Positions 15,691-23,392 of a stretch of DNA of 29,814 bases are shown here, one piece after another (the first letter of the stretch is position 1; each line of letters begins with the position of its first letter). Origin of the DNA: Lachnospiraceae bacterium UBA7060 (GTDB lineage: Bacteria > Bacillota > Clostridia > Lachnospirales > Lachnospiraceae); the NCBI GenBank assembly GCA_002493835.1, contig DLAA01000022.1:1-29814 (forward strand). The letters are read 5' to 3'. A program made the translations under genes and the position numbers. Under the pieces are notes generated by a model. That model saw nothing but the letters and a program-made list of their open reading frames with translations, was not told the DNA's origin and did not search any database.

Positions 15691-16629
15691 ATGATGGCAG
15701 CGGATTATGCAGTCGTTGTGGTGACACATAACAGGCTGGAACTTTTGAAGGAATGTCTGGAGCAGGTTGAGGGTCAGACGTTTCCACCAAAGAAAATCAT
15801 TGTAGTGAACAATGCGTCCACGGATGGTACTGCAGAGTATTTGCAAAAATGCAAAGCAAATAAGTTGTGTTATCAAATTATTGCTTGTGTGGAGAATTTG
15901 GGCGGCGCAGGAGGATTTGAGAAAGGAATACAGACGGCGGCTGAGGTAAAGACAGATTGTGTTTTGATGATCGACGACGATGCGATTCCGGAAAAGAATT
16001 ATATGGAAAAAATCATGGAGGCAAGGCAGCGTTACCCGGCTTATCAGGCCTTTGCGGGTACTGTGATGTCAGCTGGCAGAATAGACACCTTTCATCGCAG
16101 GAATATAGCTAGGCCGGGACTGCGGCTGAAAAATTGTCCGGAAAACCGCTATATGGGAAAAAAGGAGGGACAGCCCTTTGCCTGTGATATCGCCTCCTTC
16201 TGCGGCATGGTGATTGATCAGGAACTGATCCGGAAAGCCGGGCTGCCGTGCGGCGAATATTTTATATGGTTTGATGATACCGAATACTCCATACGGATCA
16301 ACCGTTTTACACAGTTTCTGGTTATACCGGAGGCGAGACTGGAACATAAGACTGCGGGGGACAGGCAAAAATATCCGCACCGCCGTTATGACTGGCGGGA
16401 GTACTACGGTATCAGGAATCGCATTCTGTGTGTGAAAAAACACGGGAATGTATTGGACAGGGCGGTAAATGGGGCGGATATGTTCTGCCGCATTGTATTT
16501 CGCAACTGGTTGTTTGGTGTAGTAAATATGGACGGCTATGATTGGGCATATGAAAACCGTCTGGTGAGGAAAGCTTACAGGGATGCAAAGGAATCTGACA
16601 TCGCACGAAAAGGTATCCCGGAATTCTGA
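15691..16629 (+). CDS. GT2-family glycosyltransferase (rhamnosyl/galactofuranosyl-transferase-like)
   Basis: Cytoplasmic-face GT-A enzyme that adds a sugar from a nucleotide donor to a growing glycan. It begins with the Rossmann strand AVVVVTHNRLELLKECLEQV and IIVVNNASTDGTAEYL. The metal-binding acids are in VLMIDDDAIPEKNYM, and the ENLGGAGGFEKG turn is typical of the GlfT/rhamnosyltransferase branch. The start at ATG 15691 has GGGAG 5 nt upstream; ATG 15679 has no ribosome site and ATG 15694 is also possible. It is the first gene downstream of the invertible segment and shares the branch of the next gene. Donor sugar is uncertain. Confidence 0.87.
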   Translation: MMAADYAVVVVTHNRLELLKECLEQVEGQTFPPKKIIVVNNASTDGTAEYLQKCKANKLCYQIIACVENLGGAGGFEKGIQTAAEVKTDCVLMIDDDAIPEKNYMEKIMEARQRYPAYQAFAGTVMSAGRIDTFHRRNIARPGLRLKNCPENRYMGKKEGQPFACDIASFCGMVIDQELIRKAGLPCGEYFIWFDDTEYSIRINRFTQFLVIPEARLEHKTAGDRQKYPHRRYDWREYYGIRNRILCVKKHGNVLDRAVNGADMFCRIVFRNWLFGVVNMDGYDWAYENRLVRKAYRDAKESDIARKGIPEF

Positions 16630-16641
16630 TAAAGGGCGGAT

Positions 16642-16677
16642 ATGGAATACGTAGAGAGGAGCACGCTTCAGAGGTGA
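16642..16677 (+). CDS. Possible 11-codon leader ORF coupled to the GlfT-like gene
   Basis: ATG 16642, preceded by AGGGCGG, encodes MEYVERSTLQR and stops at a TGA that overlaps the GTG start of the next gene (GTGA). The GTG's own ribosome site (GAGAGGAG, ending 16661) is 12 nt away, longer than ideal. Ribosomes finishing this mini-ORF could restart at the GTG. It may equally be chance. Confidence 0.35.
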   Translation: MEYVERSTLQR

Positions 16678-18479
16678 AGATTCAGGATATTTTATGGCCA
16701 AAGGACGGTATATGCACGGATGTGGAAATGTATTTCCATTCTAATTATAAGAGAAGCCTTGTCAGGGGGGAGTGCGTTTACATATTGTTCCAGAAAGGCG
16801 GGGTTGTGACGACAGATACCTATTTTAACAGCCTGTCAATTGAAAAGTGGAAGAAATACACACAAATAGGCAAGGTACTGCTCACGCTGTCCCTGCAGGG
16901 GAAATTCAATATAGGACTGTGCTGGAAGCAGAAAATAAATGACATGTATGTGGAACGGGAACTGAAAAACGCGACCGTCAACGCGGACAGGCGGACGGAG
17001 ATCACGATGGAATTTCCTGAGGAGACGAAGGGGATGTTCTTTTTTCGACTGGAGGCACTGGAGAAGGGAGCAAAATTTTTTGGTGGTTCCTATGACTCAG
17101 AGATACAGGAGGAATGCCAGCCCGTAAAAATTGGAATTGTAATCTGTACTTATAGACGGGAAAAGTATGTATGCGACAATGTCAGACTCATGAGACAGGA
17201 TATTATAGAAAACCCTGGAAGTCCGCTTTACGGCAGGGTGGAGATGTTTATCTCGGACAATGGAAAGACATTGGAACCTTACGATCTTGCAGGGGAAAAA
17301 ATACATGTCTTCCAGAATAAAAATGCGGGTGGTGCGGGTGGTTTTACAAGAGGATTGATGGAAATATTGAAACAGCCGGATAAAGGGATTACGCATGCAC
17401 TGCTGATGGATGACGATGTGGTTGTCGACACGGCGTCCATACTGCGCACAGCAGCGATTCTGTCTCTGCTGAAGGAGGAATATGCCTCCGCCTTTATCGG
17501 TGGGGCTATGCTGCGTTCCGACCAGAGAAATATACAGATCGAGTCGGGGGCATCTTGGAATGCGGGCAATTTGATTCCCTTAAAAGAAAATCTGGATCTG
17601 CGCTTGTGGCAGAACTGTCTGCTGAACGAGCAGGAGGAGTATCGGGAGTACAATGCGTGGTGGTACTGCTGCTTTCCAATGGAACTGGTCGGTGCAGATA
17701 ATCTTCCACTGCCCATCTTTATTCGCGGAGACGATTTGGAATATGGTCTGCGGAACATGAAAACGCTGATTTTGATGAACGGCATTTGTGTCTGGCATGA
17801 GCCATTTGAAAACAAATATTCGTCTTTTTTGGAATACTATATCATCCGTAACCGGCTGATAGACAATAGTTTTCACTTTCCGAACTGGGGAAGAAAAGAG
17901 CTGATTCGGGAACTGGTCCGGGAGTATCGCAGAGAAGGATATCTGTACAGATATAGAAATGTGTCTCTGTATATACGGGGAATCAAAGATTTCTTGAAGG
18001 GAATTGATTTTTTGGAACAGACAGACGCAGAGCAGCTCCACAGGCAAATTATGGAATCCGGTTATCGGCAGATACCTGCAGAACAGTTAGAAGTGCCTTT
18101 TTTCTATCAGGAATACAAAAGAGGATGCAGGGAGAATCATTCCGCTCTGCATGAATTTGTGAGGAAACTTACCTTTAACGGGTATCTGCTCCCTGCCAAA
18201 CATGTGCGGACGGTGCCTATGGCAGCGGCGAGGCCGGAGTTTGTCTGGCGGGCAAAAACAATCCTGTTTTACGACATTGTAGAAAATAAAGGGTTTGTCA
18301 CGCATCGGAGCTTACGGACTTTTATCAGACAGGGTTTTGAAGTGGCGGGCATGATATTTGCCATACTGACAAAGTATGAGAAGGCAAAACAGAGTTATAT
18401 CAGAAGGGGGCATGAGATCAGACAGCTTTCGTTCTGGGAAAAATATTTAAACATGGAGGGAGAAGCGGATGAAATATGA
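16674..18479 (+). CDS. GlfT2-like galactofuranosyltransferase (GT2)
   Basis: Predicted polymerising galactofuranosyltransferase using UDP-galactofuranose. An N-terminal beta-rich domain (residues 1-145, including DILWPKDGICTDVEMYF) precedes the GT-A domain (IGIVICTYRREKYVCDN, FQNKNAGGAGGFTRG). The metal-binding triplet is in LLMDDDVVVD (Asp246-248), and WHEPFENKYSSFLEYYIIRN is typical of GlfT2. A helical C-terminal domain completes 601 aa, similar to mycobacterial GlfT2 in layout. The next gene encodes UDP-galactopyranose mutase, which makes the donor, and overlaps this one by 11 bp. GTG is the only usable start found, since no ATG, GTG or TTG was found in frame in the gap upstream. Galactofuranose specificity rests on family resemblance and this neighbour. 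Confidence 0.83.
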   Translation: MKIQDILWPKDGICTDVEMYFHSNYKRSLVRGECVYILFQKGGVVTTDTYFNSLSIEKWKKYTQIGKVLLTLSLQGKFNIGLCWKQKINDMYVERELKNATVNADRRTEITMEFPEETKGMFFFRLEALEKGAKFFGGSYDSEIQEECQPVKIGIVICTYRREKYVCDNVRLMRQDIIENPGSPLYGRVEMFISDNGKTLEPYDLAGEKIHVFQNKNAGGAGGFTRGLMEILKQPDKGITHALLMDDDVVVDTASILRTAAILSLLKEEYASAFIGGAMLRSDQRNIQIESGASWNAGNLIPLKENLDLRLWQNCLLNEQEEYREYNAWWYCCFPMELVGADNLPLPIFIRGDDLEYGLRNMKTLILMNGICVWHEPFENKYSSFLEYYIIRNRLIDNSFHFPNWGRKELIRELVREYRREGYLYRYRNVSLYIRGIKDFLKGIDFLEQTDAEQLHRQIMESGYRQIPAEQLEVPFFYQEYKRGCRENHSALHEFVRKLTFNGYLLPAKHVRTVPMAAARPEFVWRAKTILFYDIVENKGFVTHRSLRTFIRQGFEVAGMIFAILTKYEKAKQSYIRRGHEIRQLSFWEKYLNMEGEADEI

Positions 18480-19569
18480 TTTTCTCGTTGTAGGCGCTGG
18501 TCTGTATGGTGCTGTGTTTGCACATGAGGCTGCGGCGAAGGGAAGAAGCTGTCTTGTGATAGACAGAAGAGAACATATCGCCGGCAATCTTTATACGAGA
18601 GAAGTGGAAGGGATACAAGTACATGAATACGGCGCCCATATTTTCCACACTTCAGACAGAAAGATATGGGATTATGTAAACCGATTTGCTGAGTTTAACA
18701 ATTACATCAATTCACCGGTGGCGGTTTATCATGACGAGCTTTATAACCTGCCTTTTAATATGAATACTTTCAGTAAAATGTGGGGGATCATGACACCGCA
18801 GGAGGCGAAGGAAATAATAGCCGCCCAAATTGCAGATTTAAAAATAACAGAACCACAAAACCTTGAGGAGCAGGCACTTTCTCTTGTCGGAGAGGATGTC
18901 TATCGAAAACTCGTAAAAGGGTATACAGAAAAACAATGGGGACGGGATTGCAGGGAACTTCCGGCCTTTATCATCAGGCGTCTGCCGCTTCGGTTTACCT
19001 ATGACAACAATTATTTTAACGACAGATATCAGGGCATTCCCATTGGCGGATATACGGCGATGATGAAAAAGATGCTTCAGGGTATTGAGGTAAAGCTGGG
19101 CGTTGATTATCTGGAAGACAGGGCGGCGTTTGACAGCATGGCAGAGCGAATCGTCTACACCGGGCAGATCGACCGCTATTTTGATTATTGCGAAGGGGTG
19201 CTCGCTTACCGGATGGTGCGCTTTGAGCAGGAGATTCTTGACTGTGACAACTATCAGGGAAATGCAGTTGTGAATTATACGCAGCGGGAAGTGCCTTATA
19301 CGAGAATTATTGAGCATAAGCATTTTGAGTTTGGAACCCAGCCAAAGACAGTCATTTCGAGAGAATATCCGAGTGAGTGGCAGAAAGGGGAAGAGCCTTA
19401 TTATCCCGTCAATGACGAGAAGAATAATACGGTGTATGAGGCGTATAGAAAACTGGCAGAAAAAGAGAAAAAAGTGGTCTTCGGAGGCAGGCTTGGCGAG
19501 TATCGGTATTATGACATGGATAAGGTGGTCGGCAGAGCGCTTGAGATGGCGGAGAGGGAGCTGGTATAA
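18469..19569 (+). CDS. glf: UDP-galactopyranose mutase
   Basis: Flavoenzyme that converts UDP-galactopyranose to UDP-galactofuranose. The N-terminal FAD-binding strand-turn-helix is FLVVGAGLYGAVFAHEAAAKG, followed by VIDRREHIAGNLYT. Further family signatures are HEYGAHIFHTSDRKIWDYVNRFAEF, GYTEKQWGRD and PIGGYTAMMKKML. EYPSEWQKGEEPYYPVND and GGRLGEYRYYDMD come near the end. The 366-aa length is typical of bacterial Glf. GGAGG precedes the ATG, which lies within the end of the GlfT-like gene, indicating translational coupling. It supplies donor for the GlfT-like enzyme. Confidence 0.96.
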   Translation: MKYDFLVVGAGLYGAVFAHEAAAKGRSCLVIDRREHIAGNLYTREVEGIQVHEYGAHIFHTSDRKIWDYVNRFAEFNNYINSPVAVYHDELYNLPFNMNTFSKMWGIMTPQEAKEIIAAQIADLKITEPQNLEEQALSLVGEDVYRKLVKGYTEKQWGRDCRELPAFIIRRLPLRFTYDNNYFNDRYQGIPIGGYTAMMKKMLQGIEVKLGVDYLEDRAAFDSMAERIVYTGQIDRYFDYCEGVLAYRMVRFEQEILDCDNYQGNAVVNYTQREVPYTRIIEHKHFEFGTQPKTVISREYPSEWQKGEEPYYPVNDEKNNTVYEAYRKLAEKEKKVVFGGRLGEYRYYDMDKVVGRALEMAERELV

Positions 19570-19605
19570 GCTGAAGCCATATTCAGAAATGGAAGGGAAG
19601 AGAAC

Positions 19606-21333
19606 ATGAGACTGAAATGTGTGATCAGAAATTTATACCGTTATGTAAGCGTCTCAGCTGCCCTGGCAGTGTTACTACTTATCACGGTTTACAACGCAAA
19701 AATGACCAGTTATCTCGTCAAATGGGAAGTGACTTATTATGTCAGAGACAGTATTTTTATTAATTTGCTCTCTGTGTGCTTTGTGGTTATTTTCCTGCAG
19801 TTGTTCAGATGCAGCAAAATGTATGCAGCTTTGAAGGATAAAATAGAAAATGACAATTATTTTTCAAAGATAAAAATTATTTTACTTTTAATTATTTTCT
19901 TTTTGGCAGCCTTTTGGGCAATTAGCACACAGTTTATTCCGGGTGTTGATGAAGGCGAAATACAACAGTTTGTCTCTGATTTTATGCGGAAAGATTATTC
20001 TATGTTTGCTCCGGGCGGATATATGTGCAGGTCTGCGGATAACAGAGGATTGTTTTTGTTTGAGTGCTTTGTATCATTGATATTTGGCAATAAGAATTAT
20101 CTAGTTTATGAGCTGATTAATTCATTTGCAGTGTCAATGATATATAAACAGTTTTCTGAAATGCTGGAAGGATATGGATTTCATAGAATCATCCAGCTTT
20201 CTGTGATTTTAATAGGTATCTTATTTTTCCCCCTGACTGGGTATTCCATTATGGTGTATGGAAATCTTATGGGAATGGCACTTGGGATAACGGCAATTAA
20301 ATATGAATTGCTCTATTTTCAAAAATATAGATGGAGAGATGCATGCTGGAGCGCTTTTTTTATAACATCGGCAGTTTTATTAAAGAGCAACATGCTGATT
20401 TATTTAATTGGAATTTCTCTGTACGCTCTATTGCAATTAGTACTTCATAAGAAAAGAAATATTTTATGCTTTATTGTCGTGCTGCTTTTGGGATACGAAA
20501 TGCAGACCGCCATTCCTACATGCATTTTTGAAAAAATAACAGGTTATGAATTAAACAGTCCTTATTCTTATTGGTCGTTTATTGCCATGGGATTTCAAGA
20601 ATCTGATCTGGCGCCTGGTTGGTGGAATGAGTATATTCATACAAACTATTGGGATAGCGATGGGGATACGCAGATGCAGGCGAAATTAGCAAAGGAAAGT
20701 ATTCGAAATTCAATGAATGAATTTGCAGATGATCCCTCATATGCTTTTTCTTTTTTTACAAAAAAAATCGCATCAATGTGGGCAAATCCCACTTTTCAAT
20801 GTTTTGCCACCGTGAGAAAAGGTTCAAATATTGAAGTTCCTATTTGGGTGTCGGCATTGCTCAGTTATCCGGGACAATTCATTGTCGTTAAATTTTTTAA
20901 TTCGCTGGAATTCATCATTCTCATTGGGGTGATTATGGAGCTGATCATTCATTGTCATGAGAATGATTATATAGACAGATTGATTTTTCCAATCATTGTA
21001 ACAGGAGGGGTTATCTTTCATATTTTTTGGGAAGCAAAGGCGAGATATGCATTACTTTATTTTGTTTTGTTGATTCCATATGCAGTGATGGGATATATAG
21101 ACCTGCTGGATAAAATGAGAGGACTGCAAGCTATGTCTGAAAATACTCTGATGAAAACGGGCTGTGCTTTTTGTATTCGAAGAATCTATTTTATGGTGTT
21201 ATGTGGTGTCTTGCTTTCGACTTATTGTTATTGCTATTCAGATAATAGAGGCGGAAAAATATTGGCTGAAAATACAGAGGAATATTCGGTTTATCTTGAG
21301 GAGGAGGTTCGACATATCATAGAGCTGAAATAA
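19606..21333 (+). CDS. Polytopic GT-C-like membrane protein, probable glycosyltransferase
   Basis: Integral membrane protein with about 10-12 hydrophobic segments. After the early membrane segments comes the sequence PGVDEGEIQQFVSDF (Asp115, Glu116), then YSMFAPGGYMCRSADNRGLFLFE. This order matches the acidic first-loop motif and following loop of GT-C enzymes, which use lipid-phosphate sugars on the outer face. It could decorate or polymerise the glycan outside the membrane. GGAAGGGAAG precedes the ATG. The gene is visibly more AT-rich than its neighbours, like the DUF6020-like gene at the other end of the locus. I cannot assign a named family with certainty, so the function is inferred from topology and motif. 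Confidence 0.65.
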   Translation: MRLKCVIRNLYRYVSVSAALAVLLLITVYNAKMTSYLVKWEVTYYVRDSIFINLLSVCFVVIFLQLFRCSKMYAALKDKIENDNYFSKIKIILLLIIFFLAAFWAISTQFIPGVDEGEIQQFVSDFMRKDYSMFAPGGYMCRSADNRGLFLFECFVSLIFGNKNYLVYELINSFAVSMIYKQFSEMLEGYGFHRIIQLSVILIGILFFPLTGYSIMVYGNLMGMALGITAIKYELLYFQKYRWRDACWSAFFITSAVLLKSNMLIYLIGISLYALLQLVLHKKRNILCFIVVLLLGYEMQTAIPTCIFEKITGYELNSPYSYWSFIAMGFQESDLAPGWWNEYIHTNYWDSDGDTQMQAKLAKESIRNSMNEFADDPSYAFSFFTKKIASMWANPTFQCFATVRKGSNIEVPIWVSALLSYPGQFIVVKFFNSLEFIILIGVIMELIIHCHENDYIDRLIFPIIVTGGVIFHIFWEAKARYALLYFVLLIPYAVMGYIDLLDKMRGLQAMSENTLMKTGCAFCIRRIYFMVLCGVLLSTYCYCYSDNRGGKILAENTEEYSVYLEEEVRHIIELK

Positions 21334-21383
21334 GAGATTAAATCAAATAGACAATAAAAATATTATTCGAAAGGGAAAGACAA

Positions 21384-22118
21384 ATGGATAAATTATACAT
21401 AGTAATTCCTGCTTACAATGAGTCAGAAAATATAGGGCAGGTGATAGAGGATTGGTACCCAGTCGTTGAGAAATATAGCGGAAACGGGGAGTCAAGACTT
21501 GTCATAATAGATGACGGCAGCAAAGACAATACTTATGAAATCATGAAAGGATTGGCGGGGGAACGGCCGTTGCTGCATCCGATTACGAAGCCGAACGGTG
21601 GGCATGGGGCGACGGTTTTATATGGTTATAGATATGCGCTTGAGAATGATGCGGATTACATATTTCAGACAGATTCGGACGGACAGACGAGGCCGGAAGA
21701 GTTTCATCAGTTTTGGAAAGTCAGAAAGAAATACAGTGCAGTGATCGGTTATCGGAACCACAGAGAGGACGGTTTTTCCAGAATCGTCGTCACTAAGACT
21801 TTGAAGCTTGTGCTGAGGCTGATTTTTGGACTAAATGTTACGGATGCGAATACGCCGTTTCGGTTGATGAAAAGAGAAGTATTGGAAGAGTACCTTTCGG
21901 ATATTCCGAATGATTTTAATCTTTCCAATGTGATGCTTACAGTACTTCTTTTGTATAACAAAGAAAAAGTCGAGTTTATCCCGATCACATTCCGTCCTCG
22001 TCAGGGAGGGGTCAATTCTATCAATCTTCCCAAGATTACAAAAATAGGGATAAGGGCGGTTAAGGATTTTAGAATTATCAAAAAAGGGATGAAACGTCAT
22101 GAGAGAAATTCTATTTAA
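21384..22118 (+). CDS. DPM1-like GT2 glycosyltransferase (polyprenyl-phosphate sugar synthase type)
   Basis: GT-A enzyme of the dolichol-phosphate-mannose-synthase-like group, which transfers a sugar to a lipid phosphate carrier. It shows YIVIPAYNESENIGQVI, LVIIDDGSKDNTYEIM, KPNGGHGATVLYGYRYAL and the metal site FQTDSDGQTRPEE. DANTPFRLMKREVLEEYL and RPRQGGVNSINLPK follow. It lacks the C-terminal membrane helices of some relatives (244 aa, soluble or peripheral). A lipid-linked sugar made here could feed the GT-C-like membrane proteins of the same operon. Its last 20 bp overlap the acyltransferase gene. The sugar is unknown. Confidence 0.88.
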   Translation: MDKLYIVIPAYNESENIGQVIEDWYPVVEKYSGNGESRLVIIDDGSKDNTYEIMKGLAGERPLLHPITKPNGGHGATVLYGYRYALENDADYIFQTDSDGQTRPEEFHQFWKVRKKYSAVIGYRNHREDGFSRIVVTKTLKLVLRLIFGLNVTDANTPFRLMKREVLEEYLSDIPNDFNLSNVMLTVLLLYNKEKVEFIPITFRPRQGGVNSINLPKITKIGIRAVKDFRIIKKGMKRHERNSI

Positions 22119-23130
22119 TGGTAATAAAAATATAGGGGGGGAGGTAAAAACAAGGGATAACGCTCTTGATATGATGAAGGGCTGGCTGACAATTCTTATG
22201 GTGTTGTCACATCTGACGTATGTAGTTCCCTTTAAGTGGAGTTATAAATTTAATATATATGTGAATTTGACATCCTTTTCAGGATTTCTGTTCTGCTTTG
22301 GATATGTGTGCTGGAAAGCGTATATAGAAAAAGAGAAAGAAGATGTGGTGAAAAGACTGGGAAAAGGGGCTCTCAAATCCTTGTTGGCGTTTTACATATG
22401 TGGATTAGGATCGTATATACGTGGTAACCTGCAGGATTGGGAGAGTGTGATCTTTCTACAGAGACTTCCGGGAATGACAGAATTTTTATTCAGTTTTTGT
22501 CTCATGTATCTTATGATTTTGATTTTCAGAAGACAGCTAAAGAGGCTGTCTTGGGGAAACGGCATGATAATTGCAGCGATATCTTTGGCGATTACGGCTG
22601 TTTTCCCGTTTGAAGTGGTAAACGACCCGATCATGGGAAGCATTTTTGGCACAACGGCATACTATAGTTTTCCTCTGATGGCATATCTGGGTTATTTTAT
22701 TGTGGGCAGTCTGCTGGCGAAATACCAAATTGTATTTGACCGATGGCTGTTTTTGATAATGTGTATTTCGACGGGAGCTTTTTTCGGTTTTTGCAAAATA
22801 AATGGAACTCTGCCCGGAAGATTCCCACCCACCGTATGGTGGATTTTGGGCGGCAGTCTGTTTGTATATTTCTATTTTTGTATTATTAAGTTGATTTCGC
22901 AGAGAGGGATAGAAATTAAGCCGTTGATTTTCATAGGAAAACATACGCTGGTTTTTCTGGTTGTGAGTAATCTGCTGCTTTTTACCTTGTGGAATCATTT
23001 GATTGATGAAAGGTTATGGGAAACAGTTTCCATGAATCGATGGGAACTTAGATATATGATTTTTATTGCAATCTCATTTATCATGTCATGGAGTGTAATT
23101 AAGATAAAGGAAAGAGGGCGCACGCTATGA
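22099..23130 (+). CDS. Acyltransferase-3 family membrane protein (OafA-like O-acyltransferase)
   Basis: Polytopic membrane protein with about ten hydrophobic segments, expected to acylate (usually acetylate) sugar residues of the surface glycan. The family hallmark is RDNALDMMKGWLTILMVLSHL near the N-terminus, with the conserved His38 in the first membrane helix. The 343-aa length is normal. The start at 22099 overlaps the previous gene and follows AAGGGATG at usable spacing. Codons 13-15 contain a run of seven G (22135-22141); loss or gain of one base there brings an early stop, so the gene may be switched by slippage. Its TGA overlaps the ATG of the XRE gene (ATGA). Confidence 0.82.
   Translation: MREILFNGNKNIGGEVKTRDNALDMMKGWLTILMVLSHLTYVVPFKWSYKFNIYVNLTSFSGFLFCFGYVCWKAYIEKEKEDVVKRLGKGALKSLLAFYICGLGSYIRGNLQDWESVIFLQRLPGMTEFLFSFCLMYLMILIFRRQLKRLSWGNGMIIAAISLAITAVFPFEVVNDPIMGSIFGTTAYYSFPLMAYLGYFIVGSLLAKYQIVFDRWLFLIMCISTGAFFGFCKINGTLPGRFPPTVWWILGGSLFVYFYFCIIKLISQRGIEIKPLIFIGKHTLVFLVVSNLLLFTLWNHLIDERLWETVSMNRWELRYMIFIAISFIMSWSVIKIKERGRTL
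22135..22141 (+). repeat. G7 tract near the start of the acyltransferase gene
   Basis: Seven consecutive G within codons 13-15. With six G the next in-frame codons become GGG GGG AGG TAA; with eight G a TAA appears six codons after the ATA. Either change abolishes the protein. It is short for a classic contingency tract. Confidence 0.5.
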
Positions 23131-23351
23131 ATTACAACGAAAGAATAAGGGAGCTGAGGCGGGATAATTCCATGGTACAGCAGGAAATCGCGGATATGCT
23201 TAAGGTAGGACAGCGCACCTATGCAGACTATGAGAATGGCAAAACGAGAATTCCGGTAAGCAGGCTGCTGATGCTTGCCAGGTTTTACGATGTGTCCATG
23301 GATTATATTTCGGGGGCGAGCGATGTGAAGGAGCGGTATCCCAGCCAGTAG
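23127..23351 (+). CDS. Small XRE-family helix-turn-helix protein inside the glycan operon
   Basis: A 74-residue DNA-binding protein made almost entirely of one Cro/C1-type domain. The helix pair is QQEIADMLKVGQRTYADYENGK, followed by RIPVSRLLMLARFYDVSMDYISG. It is coupled to the acyltransferase by an ATGA overlap and followed 41 bp later by the pyruvyltransferase fusion, so it is made only when the operon is transcribed. Such placement suggests feedback on the operon or on the recombinase. The perfect palindrome over the invertible promoter is a possible target. No partner toxin or phage gene is adjacent. Confidence 0.88.
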   Translation: MNYNERIRELRRDNSMVQQEIADMLKVGQRTYADYENGKTRIPVSRLLMLARFYDVSMDYISGASDVKERYPSQ

Positions 23352-23392
23352 GAGTAGACAGGGGCAAGATTTAACGAGGAAAGGAGGCCGCA

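Noticed and set aside
16069..16701. Open minus-strand frame of 210 codons over the first glycosyltransferase
   Set aside because: Antisense to clear GT2 motifs, with no domain or ribosome site of its own.
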